DNA from: Flavobacterium frigidimaris | GTDB taxonomy: Bacteria > Bacteroidota > Bacteroidia > Flavobacteriales > Flavobacteriaceae | Direction: 5' to 3' | DNA length: 64,000 nt | NCBI GenBank assembly: GCA_900129595.1 | Contig: FQWG01000023.1 | Coordinates: forward strand, 21,844 to 85,843 | In this document: positions 16,831-26,820 of the stretch, in pieces | Layout: every line of letters begins with the position of its first letter | Numbering within the stretch: the stretch's first letter is position 1 | Made by a program: the position numbers and the translations under genes | Notes under the pieces: model-generated | The model's database searches: none | Told to the model about the DNA's origin: nothing | Seen by the model: the letters and a program-made list of their open reading frames with translations, nothing else

Positions 16831-17099
16831 TGACCGAAAAAGATTTAGATACACGTTTTTCAGAGGCTGTAGAAATCGCTCTCAAAATGACTCAGGCCTC
16901 ACTGCCACAAGATGTGCAGCTGCGACTTTATGCCTATTACAAACAGGCAACTTTTGGAACTGCAGTCTATAATCAATCTGAAAATTTTGATTTAAGAGAT
17001 GCTTTCAAAACAAACGCATGGATGCAGATTAGTCATATATCGATCGATGAAGCTAAAGAAAGTTATATTGAAATCATTAATTCACTAACATTAAAATAA
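16830..17099 (+). CDS. Acyl-CoA-binding protein
   Basis: The 89-residue protein matches the ACBP fold: LDTRFSEAVEIALKMTQASL, then RLYAYYKQATFG, the usual acyl-CoA-contact helix. It binds long-chain acyl-CoA in the cytoplasm and could feed acyl groups to lipid synthesis. Bacterial members are uncommon outside a few lineages. The start overlaps the psd stop by 1 bp, so it belongs with cdsA and psd. Confidence 0.9.
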   Translation: MTEKDLDTRFSEAVEIALKMTQASLPQDVQLRLYAYYKQATFGTAVYNQSENFDLRDAFKTNAWMQISHISIDEAKESYIEIINSLTLK

Positions 17100-17107
17100 C
17101 TATTATT

Positions 17108-17890
17108 ATGAAGAAAAACATTGTTCATTTCAGCATTTTAACTTCATTATTCCTCTTATTTTCTTGTAATGATAAAGACAAGCTGACCGAAGTTGTAGAA
17201 GTTCCACTACCAAGTAAAGAGGAGAAAATAACGATAGGATCACCAAATGATATAAAAGCAGATCCCGGTTCTTTTGAGTTGACAAAATTGCCATTTTCAT
17301 ACGATGCTCTGGCTCCCGCAATACGAACCCTTACTTTAGAAACACATTATTCCAAACATTATTTAACGTACACGAATAATCTTAATAAAGCAATTCTAAA
17401 TACAGAGTTTGAGAATTTACCAATTGAAGACATCCTGAAAAAAATGGATCTTAACAATGCTAAACTTCGCCAAAATGCAGGTGGCTATTACAATCACACG
17501 TTGTATTTTAATATCCTGACACCTAAAGAGCAAACTCCCAAAGATACTTTGGCAGGCTCTATTAATAAAGAATTTGGCTCTCTGGCTAATTTAACCAATC
17601 AGTTCAAAGGTCAATCTATAAAACAATTTGGTTCTGGCTGGGTTTGGCTGGTAGTCGATAAAGCAGGAAAACTGCAAGTGACTACTACAGAAAACCAAGA
17701 CAATCCGCTAATGAAAAATGCCCTGATTCCGGGAACACCAATTTTAGGAATCGACTTATGGGAACATGCTTATTACCTGGATTACCAAAATAGAAAAGGA
17801 AGTTATATCGATGCTTTTTACGAACACATAAACTGGGAAAAAGTAAACGAAAATTACATAGAGGCTTTGAAAAAAGTTAAAAGAGTATAA
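17108..17890 (+). CDS. Fe/Mn superoxide dismutase, predicted lipoprotein
   Basis: The 260-residue protein has a lipoprotein signal ending in FLLFSC, lipidated cysteine at residue 20, and a linker of about 40 residues before the SOD domain. Metal ligands are H80 (ETHYSKH), H130 (YYNHTLYF), D216 and H220 in DLWEHAYY. It detoxifies superoxide, here in the periplasm or at the outer membrane rather than in the cytoplasm. It closes the lipid operon 8 bp after the ACBP gene. Metal choice (Fe, Mn or either) cannot be read with certainty. Confidence 0.92.
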   Translation: MKKNIVHFSILTSLFLLFSCNDKDKLTEVVEVPLPSKEEKITIGSPNDIKADPGSFELTKLPFSYDALAPAIRTLTLETHYSKHYLTYTNNLNKAILNTEFENLPIEDILKKMDLNNAKLRQNAGGYYNHTLYFNILTPKEQTPKDTLAGSINKEFGSLANLTNQFKGQSIKQFGSGWVWLVVDKAGKLQVTTTENQDNPLMKNALIPGTPILGIDLWEHAYYLDYQNRKGSYIDAFYEHINWEKVNENYIEALKKVKRV

Positions 17891-17898
17891 AACATAAA

Positions 17899-17929
17899 AA
17901 GCTGATGCAATTGAGTATCAGCTTTTTTT
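17899..17929 (+). terminator. Intrinsic terminator after the SOD gene
   Basis: AAGCTGAT and ATCAGCTT form an 8-bp stem around a 10-nt loop, followed by seven Ts. Confidence 0.85.
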
Positions 17930-17953
17930 ATATCCAAAACTTATGCAAAAAAC

Positions 17954-19012
17954 ATGAAAGATATAGCAACTCGTTTTATAGAAAACCCCTTAATATCTCC
18001 TTCCGACATCCCGTCGAGCAGAGAAGGATTAGAAATTACCTGTCTTCTGAATCCGGGAGTATTTCAATTTGAAAATAAAATCTGGCTGGCAGTACGTGTC
18101 GCCGAAAGACCTAAACAAAAAGAAGATACAATTTCTTTTCCGATATTAACAGAAACAGGGACGATTGAAATCATTGAGATTCCCAAAGACGATCCGGAAT
18201 TAATAGCAACAGACGCTCGCGTAATCAATTACAAAGGAACTGATTATTTGACCACATTATCACACATTCGGTTGTTGTGCAGCGAAAACGGACGTGAGTT
18301 TTACGAACCTGAAAATTATCCCATTTTAACCGGCGAAGGCGCATTAGAAACTTTCGGAATCGAGGATTGTCGTGTTTCTCTTATACAGGGACGTTATTAC
18401 CTAACTTTCACCTCTGTTTCAGATAATGGTGTCGGTGTTGGCCTGCGCACCACTAAGGATTGGAAAAATTTTGAAAAACACGGCATGATATTACCTCCAC
18501 ACAATAAAGATTGCGCCATTTTTGAAGAAAAAATAAATGGCTTATTTTACGCATTGCATCGACCAAGTAGTGTAGACATTGGAGGAAATTATATTTGGAT
18601 AGCTTCGTCTCCGGATGGCATTCACTGGGGCAATCACCATTGTATTCTTAAAACAAGAAAAGACCATTGGGACAGCAAAAGGGTTGGAGCCGGAGCTGCA
18701 CCTATAAAAACTGAAAAAGGCTGGCTGGAAATCTATCATGGAGCTAATGAAAGCCACCAGTATTGTTTGGGTGCTTTTTTAATGGATCTTGAAGATCCAA
18801 GTAAAGTGATTTCAAGAACCAAAAAACCAATTATGGTTCCTGCTACAAATTATGAATTAAGTGGCTTTTTTGGCAACGTAGTCTTTACAAATGGCCATAT
18901 TGTAGAAAATGACAGGGATACACTTACCGTTTATTATGGCGCTTCTGATGAATTTGTTTGTGGGGCCAAATTTTCAATTAAAGAAATTCTTTTACTTCTG
19001 GAAAACATCTAA
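17954..19012 (+). CDS. GH130-family glycoside phosphorylase
   Basis: The 352-residue protein has the five-bladed beta-propeller pattern of GH130: ARVINYKGTDYLTTLSHIR, GIEDCRVS with the candidate catalytic D138, ALHRPSS, and YHGANESHQYCLGAFLMDL. The family phosphorolyses or hydrolyses beta-mannosides. There is no signal peptide, so it acts in the cytoplasm. It converges with the amylase gene at a shared terminator. No other mannan or N-glycan genes are nearby to narrow the substrate. Confidence 0.88.
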   Translation: MKDIATRFIENPLISPSDIPSSREGLEITCLLNPGVFQFENKIWLAVRVAERPKQKEDTISFPILTETGTIEIIEIPKDDPELIATDARVINYKGTDYLTTLSHIRLLCSENGREFYEPENYPILTGEGALETFGIEDCRVSLIQGRYYLTFTSVSDNGVGVGLRTTKDWKNFEKHGMILPPHNKDCAIFEEKINGLFYALHRPSSVDIGGNYIWIASSPDGIHWGNHHCILKTRKDHWDSKRVGAGAAPIKTEKGWLEIYHGANESHQYCLGAFLMDLEDPSKVISRTKKPIMVPATNYELSGFFGNVVFTNGHIVENDRDTLTVYYGASDEFVCGAKFSIKEILLLLENI

Positions 19013-19031
19013 ACACAAATTATAATAAAAA

Positions 19032-19070
19032 AACTTGTTTAGTATAATTTATTACTAAACAAGTTCTTTT
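19032..19070. terminator. Bidirectional terminator between GH130 and amylase genes
   Basis: A perfect 13-bp stem (19032-19044 with 19053-19065) is flanked by A-rich and T-rich runs on both sides, as needed for convergent genes. Confidence 0.9.
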
Positions 19071-19088
19071 TATATTTTTTGATCAAAA

Positions 19089-20966
19089 CTATTTCAATTC
19101 ATAAATAAAAGATTCAGATGGCGCAATTGTAACTCCTGCCCTTCCTTCTCCATTATTTACTTTTAATCGAACTGCATTCTTTTGATACAATTGATCTGTC
19201 AGGACATATTCCCCATCTTTTAGATTCCATTTTGAGATAATATCAGCAGGGATTTTCAAATCAAACTCGCTTGTTTTTTCTGATGAAAAATTTGCCACAA
19301 CAACCAATTTTTGATTGGCTGACCAGCGTACATAAGAATAAAGCAATTCATCATATCCGGCATTATCTTGACGATTTGCAGTTTGAATTTCCTGAAAACT
19401 TCCCATTAAAGCAGGACTATTAATAGAGAAATTTAGCAATCGTTTATAAAAGTCACGAAGATTTTTCTCTGAATCAGAAAGTTGTCCTCCATCAAATTTT
19501 CCGTCATTCATCCAGCGCTGATGATTAGGAACACCAATATAATCAAAAATAGAAGTTCTTGTAGGCTTTCCGAATCCGGCATCTTCATTTCCGGCCTCTC
19601 CTACTTCCTGTCCAAAATAAACCATTGTTGGCGATGTGCTTATAGTTGTAGAAACCACCATCAAAGGTTTTCCTCGTTCCGGGGTTCCGGCAAATTCAGC
19701 ACTAGCCAAACGTTGTTCGTCATGATTGTCCAGAAAATGCAGCATATTATGTTCAATATCCGACATTCCTTTTTTAATATCCGACAATCCGTCCGGAGAA
19801 GATTTTCCGCGAATAATATCTTTCAGCTTATCATACGTTTCAACCTTATCATATAAATAATCCATTTTTCCTAAACGAATATAATTTCGGTATTCATTCG
19901 GATTATACACTTCTGCCAATAAAAAAGCATTTGGATTTTTCATTTTGATAGCCGAATTCATATAACTCCAAAACTCATACGGAACCATTTCTGCCATATC
20001 ATAACGAAAACCATCAACACCTTTACCAATCCAATACAAAGCGATTGATCTGAATTTCTTCCAGGAATCAGGCACATCTTTATCCTGCCAAAAAGCAAAA
20101 TGTTCCGGATATGATTTTTGATCAAACCCGACAGGAAGCTCAGGAAAATCTTTAGAACCGTCAGGACGAATTCCGTAATTTACTTTCACTGTTTCGTACC
20201 AGTCATTTTGATCCGGTTTTACTTTTCGGGAACCATTTCCTGTCCATTTTGCAGGATTTTCATCAAAAATCCCATCAACCAGCGGATTTTTTTCTCCATT
20301 TAACGGAATATCATTGTCAGGAATTTCAAAATGGTTATTTGGGATATAATAAAAGTTATTGTCTCGTTTGTATTCAACATTTACATCGTCATTGGCACCA
20401 AAATCCTTAACACCTTCAGGATTGTTTTTTCCTTCATATTTTCGGGCAATATGATTGGGAACAATATCAATAATCAGTTTTAAACCCGCTTTGTGCGTAC
20501 GGACAATCAAATCTTCAAATTCTTGTAATCGGTTCGCAGGATTTACCGCCAAATCCGGATTTACATTATAATAATCTTTTACAGCATAGGGCGATCCAGC
20601 ACGGCCTTTGACCACTTCAGGATCATCATCAGAAATTCCGTAAGCTTTATAATCCCCAACCAAAGCATGATGAGGAACTCCGGTATACCATATATAAGTA
20701 ACTCCTAAATCTTTAATTTCGTGAAGTGCCTGATCCGTAAAATCATTAAATTTTCCAACACCGTTTTCTTCAATTGTTCCCCAGGGTTTATTGGTTGTAG
20801 CTTTATTCCCAAACAATCTGGTAAAAACCTGATACACTACAATTTTCTTATTAGTAGCAACTTCTTCTTTCGCTGTATTCATTTTTAAATCTTTGGTTTT
20901 ACATGCACTAAACAGCATGGTTGCAGCCATTCCTGCAACAAAAACTTTTTTATTTATCATATTCAT
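19089..20966 (-). CDS. GH13 alpha-amylase, predicted lipoprotein
   Basis: I place the start at the ATG at 20966 (or 20960), giving a signal peptide with the lipobox LFSAC. A longer frame to 21023 adds an unlikely N-terminus. The 625-residue product has the four GH13 regions: DIVPNHIA, GFRYDMAEM with the nucleophile, FLLAEVY with the acid/base, and FLDNHDEQR. A C-terminal beta-domain ends the protein. It should hydrolyse alpha-1,4-glucans in the periplasm or at the cell surface. No SusC/SusD pair is nearby. Confidence 0.92.
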   Translation of the reverse strand: MNMINKKVFVAGMAATMLFSACKTKDLKMNTAKEEVATNKKIVVYQVFTRLFGNKATTNKPWGTIEENGVGKFNDFTDQALHEIKDLGVTYIWYTGVPHHALVGDYKAYGISDDDPEVVKGRAGSPYAVKDYYNVNPDLAVNPANRLQEFEDLIVRTHKAGLKLIIDIVPNHIARKYEGKNNPEGVKDFGANDDVNVEYKRDNNFYYIPNNHFEIPDNDIPLNGEKNPLVDGIFDENPAKWTGNGSRKVKPDQNDWYETVKVNYGIRPDGSKDFPELPVGFDQKSYPEHFAFWQDKDVPDSWKKFRSIALYWIGKGVDGFRYDMAEMVPYEFWSYMNSAIKMKNPNAFLLAEVYNPNEYRNYIRLGKMDYLYDKVETYDKLKDIIRGKSSPDGLSDIKKGMSDIEHNMLHFLDNHDEQRLASAEFAGTPERGKPLMVVSTTISTSPTMVYFGQEVGEAGNEDAGFGKPTRTSIFDYIGVPNHQRWMNDGKFDGGQLSDSEKNLRDFYKRLLNFSINSPALMGSFQEIQTANRQDNAGYDELLYSYVRWSANQKLVVVANFSSEKTSEFDLKIPADIISKWNLKDGEYVLTDQLYQKNAVRLKVNNGEGRAGVTIAPSESFIYELK

Positions 20967-21143
20967 TTTATAAACTAATACCTTTTCTAAATTTAAAATC
21001 AAATCAATAATTTTAGAAACCAATTTCTAAATTTAGGCTAATTTTTAAATGAAGAAGAATCTAAAATCAATTTTATTCTGATTTCAATTTAAAAAACCGA
21101 ACTATAACGAAAGAGTACCACATTTTGTTGATAATTAAAAAAA

Positions 21144-21232
21144 GGTTCACAGAGACAAAAGTTCAGAAGAACAAAGATTTTTAAAATAAATTTAAAGAGT
21201 ATAAAACCTCTGAACCTTTGTCTCTTTGAACC
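21144..21232. repeat. Dispersed repeat forming an inverted pair
   Basis: GGTTCACAGAGACAAAAGTT (from 21144) closely matches the complement of the segment 21208-21232 (CTCTGAACCTTTGTCTCTTT onward), with the arms about 25 bp long. It belongs to the ttgaacctttg repeat set found in many gaps here. Confidence 0.6.
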
Positions 21233-21320
21233 TTTGCATCTAAAAAGAAACAAATTAAAATAATCTTAATATCACTAAAGGTTGTAACCTTTTTCATAAA
21301 TTTGACAAAAATTTAATCAA

Positions 21321-22997
21321 TTGAAGAAATCACTCTTTTTCATATCATTTTGTTTGCTTTTGTTAAGCGTACAAACCATTTTTGCACAAGCGCCAAAGCC
21401 AAAGACAATTAATATTGAAAATGCAGATTTGGTAGAAGTCAATGAAGTCTTAGTACCTGACGGAGTTTTATTGACTGGAAATGTAAAAATAAATCATGAC
21501 GGGATTGTATTAACGTGTAATAAGGCTTACGTTTTTAAAAAAGAAAACTATCTTAAAGCCTTTGGAAACGTACAATTAGTTCAGGGTGATACTTTATTCC
21601 TGAACAGTAAATATGCAGAATATAGCGGGAATTCAAAGAAAGCTTTCGCTACCGGAGATGCTGTTATGAGTTCGCCTGATGCAACTTTAAAAACAGATAC
21701 AATAAATTTTGATCGAAATATTCAACAGGTTTTTTACAATACAAAAGGAACCATCGTTAATAAAGACAATGTTTTGGTGAGTAAATCAGGAAGGTATTTT
21801 GTTGAAGAGAAAAAATTTCAATTCCTGACAGCCGTTACGATTACTAATCCTAAATATGTTATAAAATCAAATCATTTAGATTATTACAGCAATTCCGGGC
21901 ATACTTATTTATTTGGCCCATCAACAATAACAAGTCAGGCGAATTATATTTATACCGAAAAAGGTTTTTACGATACCAAAAAGAATCTCGCCCATTTTTT
22001 ACGAAGGTCCTACATCAAATACGATGATCGCCTTATAGAAGGAGACAGTTTGTACTACAATCGAAATGTAGAATTTGCCTCTGCAACCCGAAATGTAAAA
22101 ATTACGGACTCGATAAATCGCGGAATTGTAAAAGGGCATTACGCCGAAATTTACAAACTAAAAGACTCGATGTTTGTCACCAAAAGAGCTGTAGCGATAA
22201 ATCTTGTCGAAAAAGATTCTGTCTATATTCACGGGCAAAAATTAATGGTAACAGGAAAAGAAGGCGAACGAATTTTAAGAGCATTCAAAAATGTTCGTTT
22301 CTACAAAATAGACATGAGCGGAAAATGCGATTCGATACATTCGAACTCTAAAACCGCTTTAACAAAACTGATCGGAAATCCAATTCTCTGGAACGGCGAA
22401 AGTCAGATTACCGGAGACATTATGCATCTAATTGGCGATAATACCACTAAAAAGTTAGATTCCCTAAAAGTCCTCAACAACACTTTTATAGTCTCGCGGG
22501 ATACGCTCGGCACCGGTTATAATCAGGTCAAGGGACTCAATTTATTCGGAAAATTCAGAGACGGTAAATTACACGATGTTGATGTCATCAAAAATACCGA
22601 GGTCGTTTATTATATGCGGAATGACAATAACGAACTTATCGGAATCAATAAGAATGTAAGCAGTAAAATCAATCTTATTTTAGAAAATAATGACATCGAA
22701 ACCATTACTTTTTTCAATAAAGTCGATGGTGACATTTATCCTGAAGCCGATTTACCTGAAAATGCACGTAAACTAAAAGGACTACGCTGGCGTGGAGACG
22801 AACGAATAAAATCTAAAGACGATATTTTTACTGCCGAGGACAACGAACTCAACGATAAATTAGTACAGGAAGGAAAAGACCAGGAAGCCAAGGACAAAGA
22901 CACCCCGATGAAAGTCAGGAAAGAAACCTTAGATTACGACAAAAAGAAACCAGCTGTCAAGCCTGTCCCTAAAGCTGCTGCGAAAGCCACGAAGTAG
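21321..22997 (+). CDS. OstA/LptA-like lipopolysaccharide-export family protein
   Basis: The 558-residue protein starts at TTG, which gives the signal peptide MKKSLFFISFCLLLLSVQTI. The region 30-200 has the OstA/LptA beta-jellyroll look, with repeated strands such as GVLLTGNVKINHDGIVLTC and LKAFGNVQLVQGDTL. The large C-terminal part ends in a lysine/alanine/proline-rich tail. It is likely periplasmic and involved in LPS transport to the outer membrane, as expected for long Bacteroidota OstA-like proteins. A TAAATTTG box at 21297-21304 leaves a very short leader. Confidence 0.85.
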   Translation: MKKSLFFISFCLLLLSVQTIFAQAPKPKTINIENADLVEVNEVLVPDGVLLTGNVKINHDGIVLTCNKAYVFKKENYLKAFGNVQLVQGDTLFLNSKYAEYSGNSKKAFATGDAVMSSPDATLKTDTINFDRNIQQVFYNTKGTIVNKDNVLVSKSGRYFVEEKKFQFLTAVTITNPKYVIKSNHLDYYSNSGHTYLFGPSTITSQANYIYTEKGFYDTKKNLAHFLRRSYIKYDDRLIEGDSLYYNRNVEFASATRNVKITDSINRGIVKGHYAEIYKLKDSMFVTKRAVAINLVEKDSVYIHGQKLMVTGKEGERILRAFKNVRFYKIDMSGKCDSIHSNSKTALTKLIGNPILWNGESQITGDIMHLIGDNTTKKLDSLKVLNNTFIVSRDTLGTGYNQVKGLNLFGKFRDGKLHDVDVIKNTEVVYYMRNDNNELIGINKNVSSKINLILENNDIETITFFNKVDGDIYPEADLPENARKLKGLRWRGDERIKSKDDIFTAEDNELNDKLVQEGKDQEAKDKDTPMKVRKETLDYDKKKPAVKPVPKAAAKATK

Positions 22998-23192
22998 TTT
23001 TCCAGTCGCAGTTGCGGTTTTCAGTCTGCAAAACTTTGCTCACGACAACTATCAGCATTGTATTTTAATAATGTTAACTTGATTTAAAACTTAGTGAACT
23101 TTGCATAAAACTTTGCGATCTTTGCAGTTAAATTCAGTCACAGTCTCCGTTTTCAGTCAAACTGAAACCTGAAACTTTTAAACAAACAACAA

Positions 23193-24389
23193 GTGAATCC
23201 AGATTTTATAAAATACCAGGCACAAACTTCTCCTTACCCGCTGGGAATGGAAGTTTCTCATGCCATTGGCTCCTATATTTACGACACAAACGATAAAAAA
23301 TATTTAGATTTTGTTGCAGGCGTTTCGGCTTGTACACTTGGTCATCAACACCCAAGAGTCAATCAGGCCATCAAAGATCAGCTTGACAAATATTCGCACG
23401 TTATGGTGTATGGCGAATATTCGCAAAGTCCCGCCGTTCAATATTGCAAATTACTGGCTTCACTCCTGCCAGAATCTTTAAATAAAACCTATTTAGTCAA
23501 TTCAGGCACAGAAGCTATCGAAGGCGCACTAAAATTAGCCAAACGAACAACTGGAAGAAGTCAGCTTATTTCGTGTCATAACGCTTACCACGGCAACACC
23601 ATGGGATCGATGAGCGTTATGGGATTCGAAGAACGCAAACAAGCCTTTCGTCCTTTGCTTCCCGATGTTGATTTTATTACCTTCAATAACGAAGAAGATC
23701 TGCAAAAAATCACCACCAGAACAGCCGCAATACTTCTAGAAACGATTCAGGGAGGTGCCGGATTTATTCAGCCGGAGAATAATTATCTGCAAAAAGTGCG
23801 CAAACGCTGCGATGAAGTTGGCGCCATGATGATCGTCGACGAAATTCAGCCTGGATTTGGAAGAACCGGTAAACTATTTGGTTTTCAGAACTATGACGTC
23901 GTTCCGGATGTTGTCGTTATGGGAAAAGGAATGGGTGGCGGAATGCCTGTTGGTGCTTTTACCGCTTCGGCAGAAAAAATGGATCTCCTTACCGAAAATC
24001 CTAAACTGGGACATATCACCACTTTTGGAGGTCATCCTGTCATTGCGTCAGCCTGCTTAGCTACTTTGCAGGAATTAACTGAAACAAATTTAATGCAAGA
24101 GACCTTAGACAAAGAAAAACTCTTCAGATCGCTTTTGGTACATCCTTTGATAAAGGAAGTTAGAGGAAAAGGATTAATGCTTGCCGCAATGACCGAAACT
24201 GCCGAAATAACAAACGACGTTATTTTAAGCTGTCAGGACAAAGGGCTCATATTATTCTGGTTGCTGTTTGAAGGATGCGCAATACGAATAACACCACCAT
24301 TGACCATTTCTGAAGAAGAAATAAAAGAAGGTTGTGCCATAATTTTAAGCGTTATGGATGAAATCATAAAAAAAGGACAAGCAGTTTAA
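23193..24389 (+). CDS. Class III (acetylornithine-type) aminotransferase
   Basis: The 398-residue PLP enzyme begins with a GTG codon. It contains NSGTEAIEGALKLAKRTTG, MIVDEIQPGFGRTG and the PLP lysine in VVMGKGMGGGMPVGAF. It transfers an amino group between an omega-amino acid and a 2-oxo acid. The subgroup (acetylornithine, 4-aminobutyrate or another) cannot be settled, and no arginine genes are adjacent. It follows the OstA-like gene after 195 bp that includes repeats, so it may be transcribed alone. Confidence 0.88.
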   Translation: MNPDFIKYQAQTSPYPLGMEVSHAIGSYIYDTNDKKYLDFVAGVSACTLGHQHPRVNQAIKDQLDKYSHVMVYGEYSQSPAVQYCKLLASLLPESLNKTYLVNSGTEAIEGALKLAKRTTGRSQLISCHNAYHGNTMGSMSVMGFEERKQAFRPLLPDVDFITFNNEEDLQKITTRTAAILLETIQGGAGFIQPENNYLQKVRKRCDEVGAMMIVDEIQPGFGRTGKLFGFQNYDVVPDVVVMGKGMGGGMPVGAFTASAEKMDLLTENPKLGHITTFGGHPVIASACLATLQELTETNLMQETLDKEKLFRSLLVHPLIKEVRGKGLMLAAMTETAEITNDVILSCQDKGLILFWLLFEGCAIRITPPLTISEEEIKEGCAIILSVMDEIIKKGQAV

Positions 24390-24391
24390 TC

Positions 24392-24478
24392 GGGAGCTAT
24401 TTCCTGCTATCCGCTATATCTTTTATCCGCCGCTGCGGAACAAAAGGATACCGCTGCTATCAGGACCAGGACTTCGGG
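24392..24478. repeat. Dispersed palindromic repeat (ctatccgctatatctttt family)
   Basis: The segment runs from GGAGCTATTTCCTGCTATCC through GCTATATCTTTT to AAAAGGATACCGCTGCTATC. The same sequence, inverted, lies at 59355-59421, and a relative lies at 8371-8484. The two ends are partly complementary to each other. The remaining DNA up to the next gene shows nothing clear. Confidence 0.75.
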
Positions 24479-24663
24479 TTAAAAATAAAATTCAAAACAC
24501 TAATAAAATTAATCTTTTACAAATCAAAAGATTACAACTTAAAACAGAATAGAAATTCTGTCCATATTGTTAATTAAATTGTTCACAACAATTAATTCTC
24601 ATTCCTCACAACAATAATATGGTTGCCTAAATTTATAACAGGCTAATTTCAAATAAAGACAGT

Positions 24664-26061
24664 ATGCAATTAAGCAACGAAGAAGAAGATTATAACCTAT
24701 CCCTATCCAAATTTGAGTCGATGTTAAAAACTAACAAAGTACTCTTTTTTGATTCTGAAGAATTCGAAGAAATTATTCTTCATTATTTAGATATAGGCAA
24801 GGCTAATTTAGCAAAGAAGGCCTTGAAACTTGCATTAGATCAACACCCAAAATCTACGGGCTTAAAATTAGTACAAGTAGAAATGTTGGTTTACGACGAC
24901 AAATTAGAAATCGCCGAGAAACTCCTGAATGAGTTATATGCAATTGAACCTAACAACGAGGAAATTTACATCCAGAAAGCCAATATCTGTTCTAAAAGAG
25001 ACCAACACGAAAAAGCGGTAGAACTACTTAAAATTGCCCTGCAATATACTGACGACTACGCTGACGTGTACAACTTAATTGGAATGGAATATCTTTTTAT
25101 GGATAACCTCGAGATGGCAAAAGACAGTTTTATCAAATGTCTTGAAGAAGATTTAGAAGATCAGTCTGCCTTGTACAATGTGGTATATTGTTTTGAGTTT
25201 TTAGATCAAAACCAGGAAGCCATTGTTTATCTAAACGAATACATCAACAAAAACCCATACAGCGAAATCGCCTGGCATCAGCTTGGTCGTTTGCATTATG
25301 GCGTAAAAGAATATGAAAATGCCATTCGCGCTTTTGACTATGCAACCCTGATAGACGACGAGTTTTTAGGTGCTTTCATGGAAAAAGCAAAAGCGTATGA
25401 ACGTCTTAAACAATATGGTGAAGCAATTGAAAGCTACAACCGTACCATCGAGTTAGACGATGCGACTTCTTATGCGCTATTGCGTATTGGGAAATGCTAC
25501 GAAAAACTCGGCAATGCTGTAAAAGCACTTCAATATTACAACCAAACCGTACATGAAGATCCGCTTTTAGACAAAGGATGGATCGCCATTACTGATTTTT
25601 ATGTTCGCCAGAAAAACTTTCAGAAAGCCTTATTTTTTGTCAATAAAGCGTTGGCTATCGACAATCAAAATCGTTTGTACTGGAAACGTTATGCGACGAT
25701 CAATAAACAAATGAACTTTTTTGAAGAAGCAGAATTTGGATATAGAAAAGCAGTAGAATTTGGAGATCACGCCTTAGATACCTGGTTGTTTTGGGTTGAT
25801 ATTCTTCAGTTTTTAGGCGAATTCGAAAGTGCTATTCAGACTTTATTACAAGCTTCCGAATATTTTCCGGAAGAAAACGAGGTCGAATATCGTTTAGCGG
25901 GATTGTATTTCATGATCCAGGACGCCACCAAAGCAAAATTTCATTTGAGCAATGGTTTGCGTCTGAACTTTGACAATTACATCTTAATCGAAGATTTATT
26001 TCCGGTAGTATGGTCAAAGAAAACAGTTAAAAATTATATAGAAAAACATAGAAAACAATAA
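24664..26061 (+). CDS. Tetratricopeptide-repeat protein
   Basis: The 465-residue protein consists almost entirely of TPR-type helical hairpins (for example PNNEEIYIQKANICSKRDQ, AWHQLGRLHYGVKEYENAI, LLRIGKCYEKLGNAVKAL). It has no signal peptide, so it is a cytoplasmic scaffold. It overlaps aroE by 1 bp, so the two are co-transcribed. The partner proteins are unknown. Confidence 0.9.
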   Translation: MQLSNEEEDYNLSLSKFESMLKTNKVLFFDSEEFEEIILHYLDIGKANLAKKALKLALDQHPKSTGLKLVQVEMLVYDDKLEIAEKLLNELYAIEPNNEEIYIQKANICSKRDQHEKAVELLKIALQYTDDYADVYNLIGMEYLFMDNLEMAKDSFIKCLEEDLEDQSALYNVVYCFEFLDQNQEAIVYLNEYINKNPYSEIAWHQLGRLHYGVKEYENAIRAFDYATLIDDEFLGAFMEKAKAYERLKQYGEAIESYNRTIELDDATSYALLRIGKCYEKLGNAVKALQYYNQTVHEDPLLDKGWIAITDFYVRQKNFQKALFFVNKALAIDNQNRLYWKRYATINKQMNFFEEAEFGYRKAVEFGDHALDTWLFWVDILQFLGEFESAIQTLLQASEYFPEENEVEYRLAGLYFMIQDATKAKFHLSNGLRLNFDNYILIEDLFPVVWSKKTVKNYIEKHRKQ

Positions 26062-26810
26062 TGATTGATATTTTAAGAAGACGTTTTGGCTTGTTAGGCC
26101 GTAATATTAGTTACTCATTTTCAAAAGGATATTTTACAGAAAAATTTAGTGATGAAGTTTTTGCCGGCAACAGCTACGAAAATTTCGATATTTCTGAAAT
26201 TAATTATTTTACTGAATTAGTAAAAAACAATCCTGATTTAAAAGGTTTAAATGTTACGATTCCGTACAAAGAACAAGTGATACCCTTCTTAGATAAACTT
26301 TCAAAAAAAGCAGCCTTAATTGGTGCTGTAAATACTATTAAATTTACTAAAAGCGGAAAATTAAAAGGATACAACACTGATTATTATGGTTTCAAAAAAT
26401 CATTAGAACCATTATTAGAGCCACACCACAAAAAAGCACTTATCCTGGGTACAGGCGGCGCCTCAAAAGGAGTTGCATTTGCACTGGACGAGCTTGGTAT
26501 TCCTTATACATTTGTATCAAGAGAAGCTAAGGAAAATATCATAGATTACAATCTTATAAACGCCACTACATTTGATAATTACAAGATCATCATCAACTGT
26601 ACGCCTGTTGGCACAAGCCCAAATACCGAAGCTTGCCCTGATCTTCCTTATGAGTTTTTTACAGACAAACACATTGCTTATGATTTAATCTATAATCCGG
26701 CAGAAACACAGTTCTTAAAAAATGCAAAAGAAAAAGGAGCAGTAATAAAAAACGGTTACGATATGCTTATTTTTCAGGCAGAGAAAGCCTGGAAAATCTG
26801 GAATAAATAA
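26061..26810 (+). CDS. aroE: Shikimate dehydrogenase
   Basis: The 249-residue enzyme reduces 3-dehydroshikimate to shikimate with NADPH in aromatic amino acid synthesis. Visible features are the substrate serines in ISYSFSKG, the catalytic lysine in NVTIPYKEQV, GAVNTIKF and the NADP loop GTGGASKG. It is slightly shorter than the usual 270-280 residues, as is common in this lineage. It is coupled to the TPR gene and followed by a strong terminator. Confidence 0.93.
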   Translation: MIDILRRRFGLLGRNISYSFSKGYFTEKFSDEVFAGNSYENFDISEINYFTELVKNNPDLKGLNVTIPYKEQVIPFLDKLSKKAALIGAVNTIKFTKSGKLKGYNTDYYGFKKSLEPLLEPHHKKALILGTGGASKGVAFALDELGIPYTFVSREAKENIIDYNLINATTFDNYKIIINCTPVGTSPNTEACPDLPYEFFTDKHIAYDLIYNPAETQFLKNAKEKGAVIKNGYDMLIFQAEKAWKIWNK

Positions 26811-26820
26811 AGAGAAAAAA

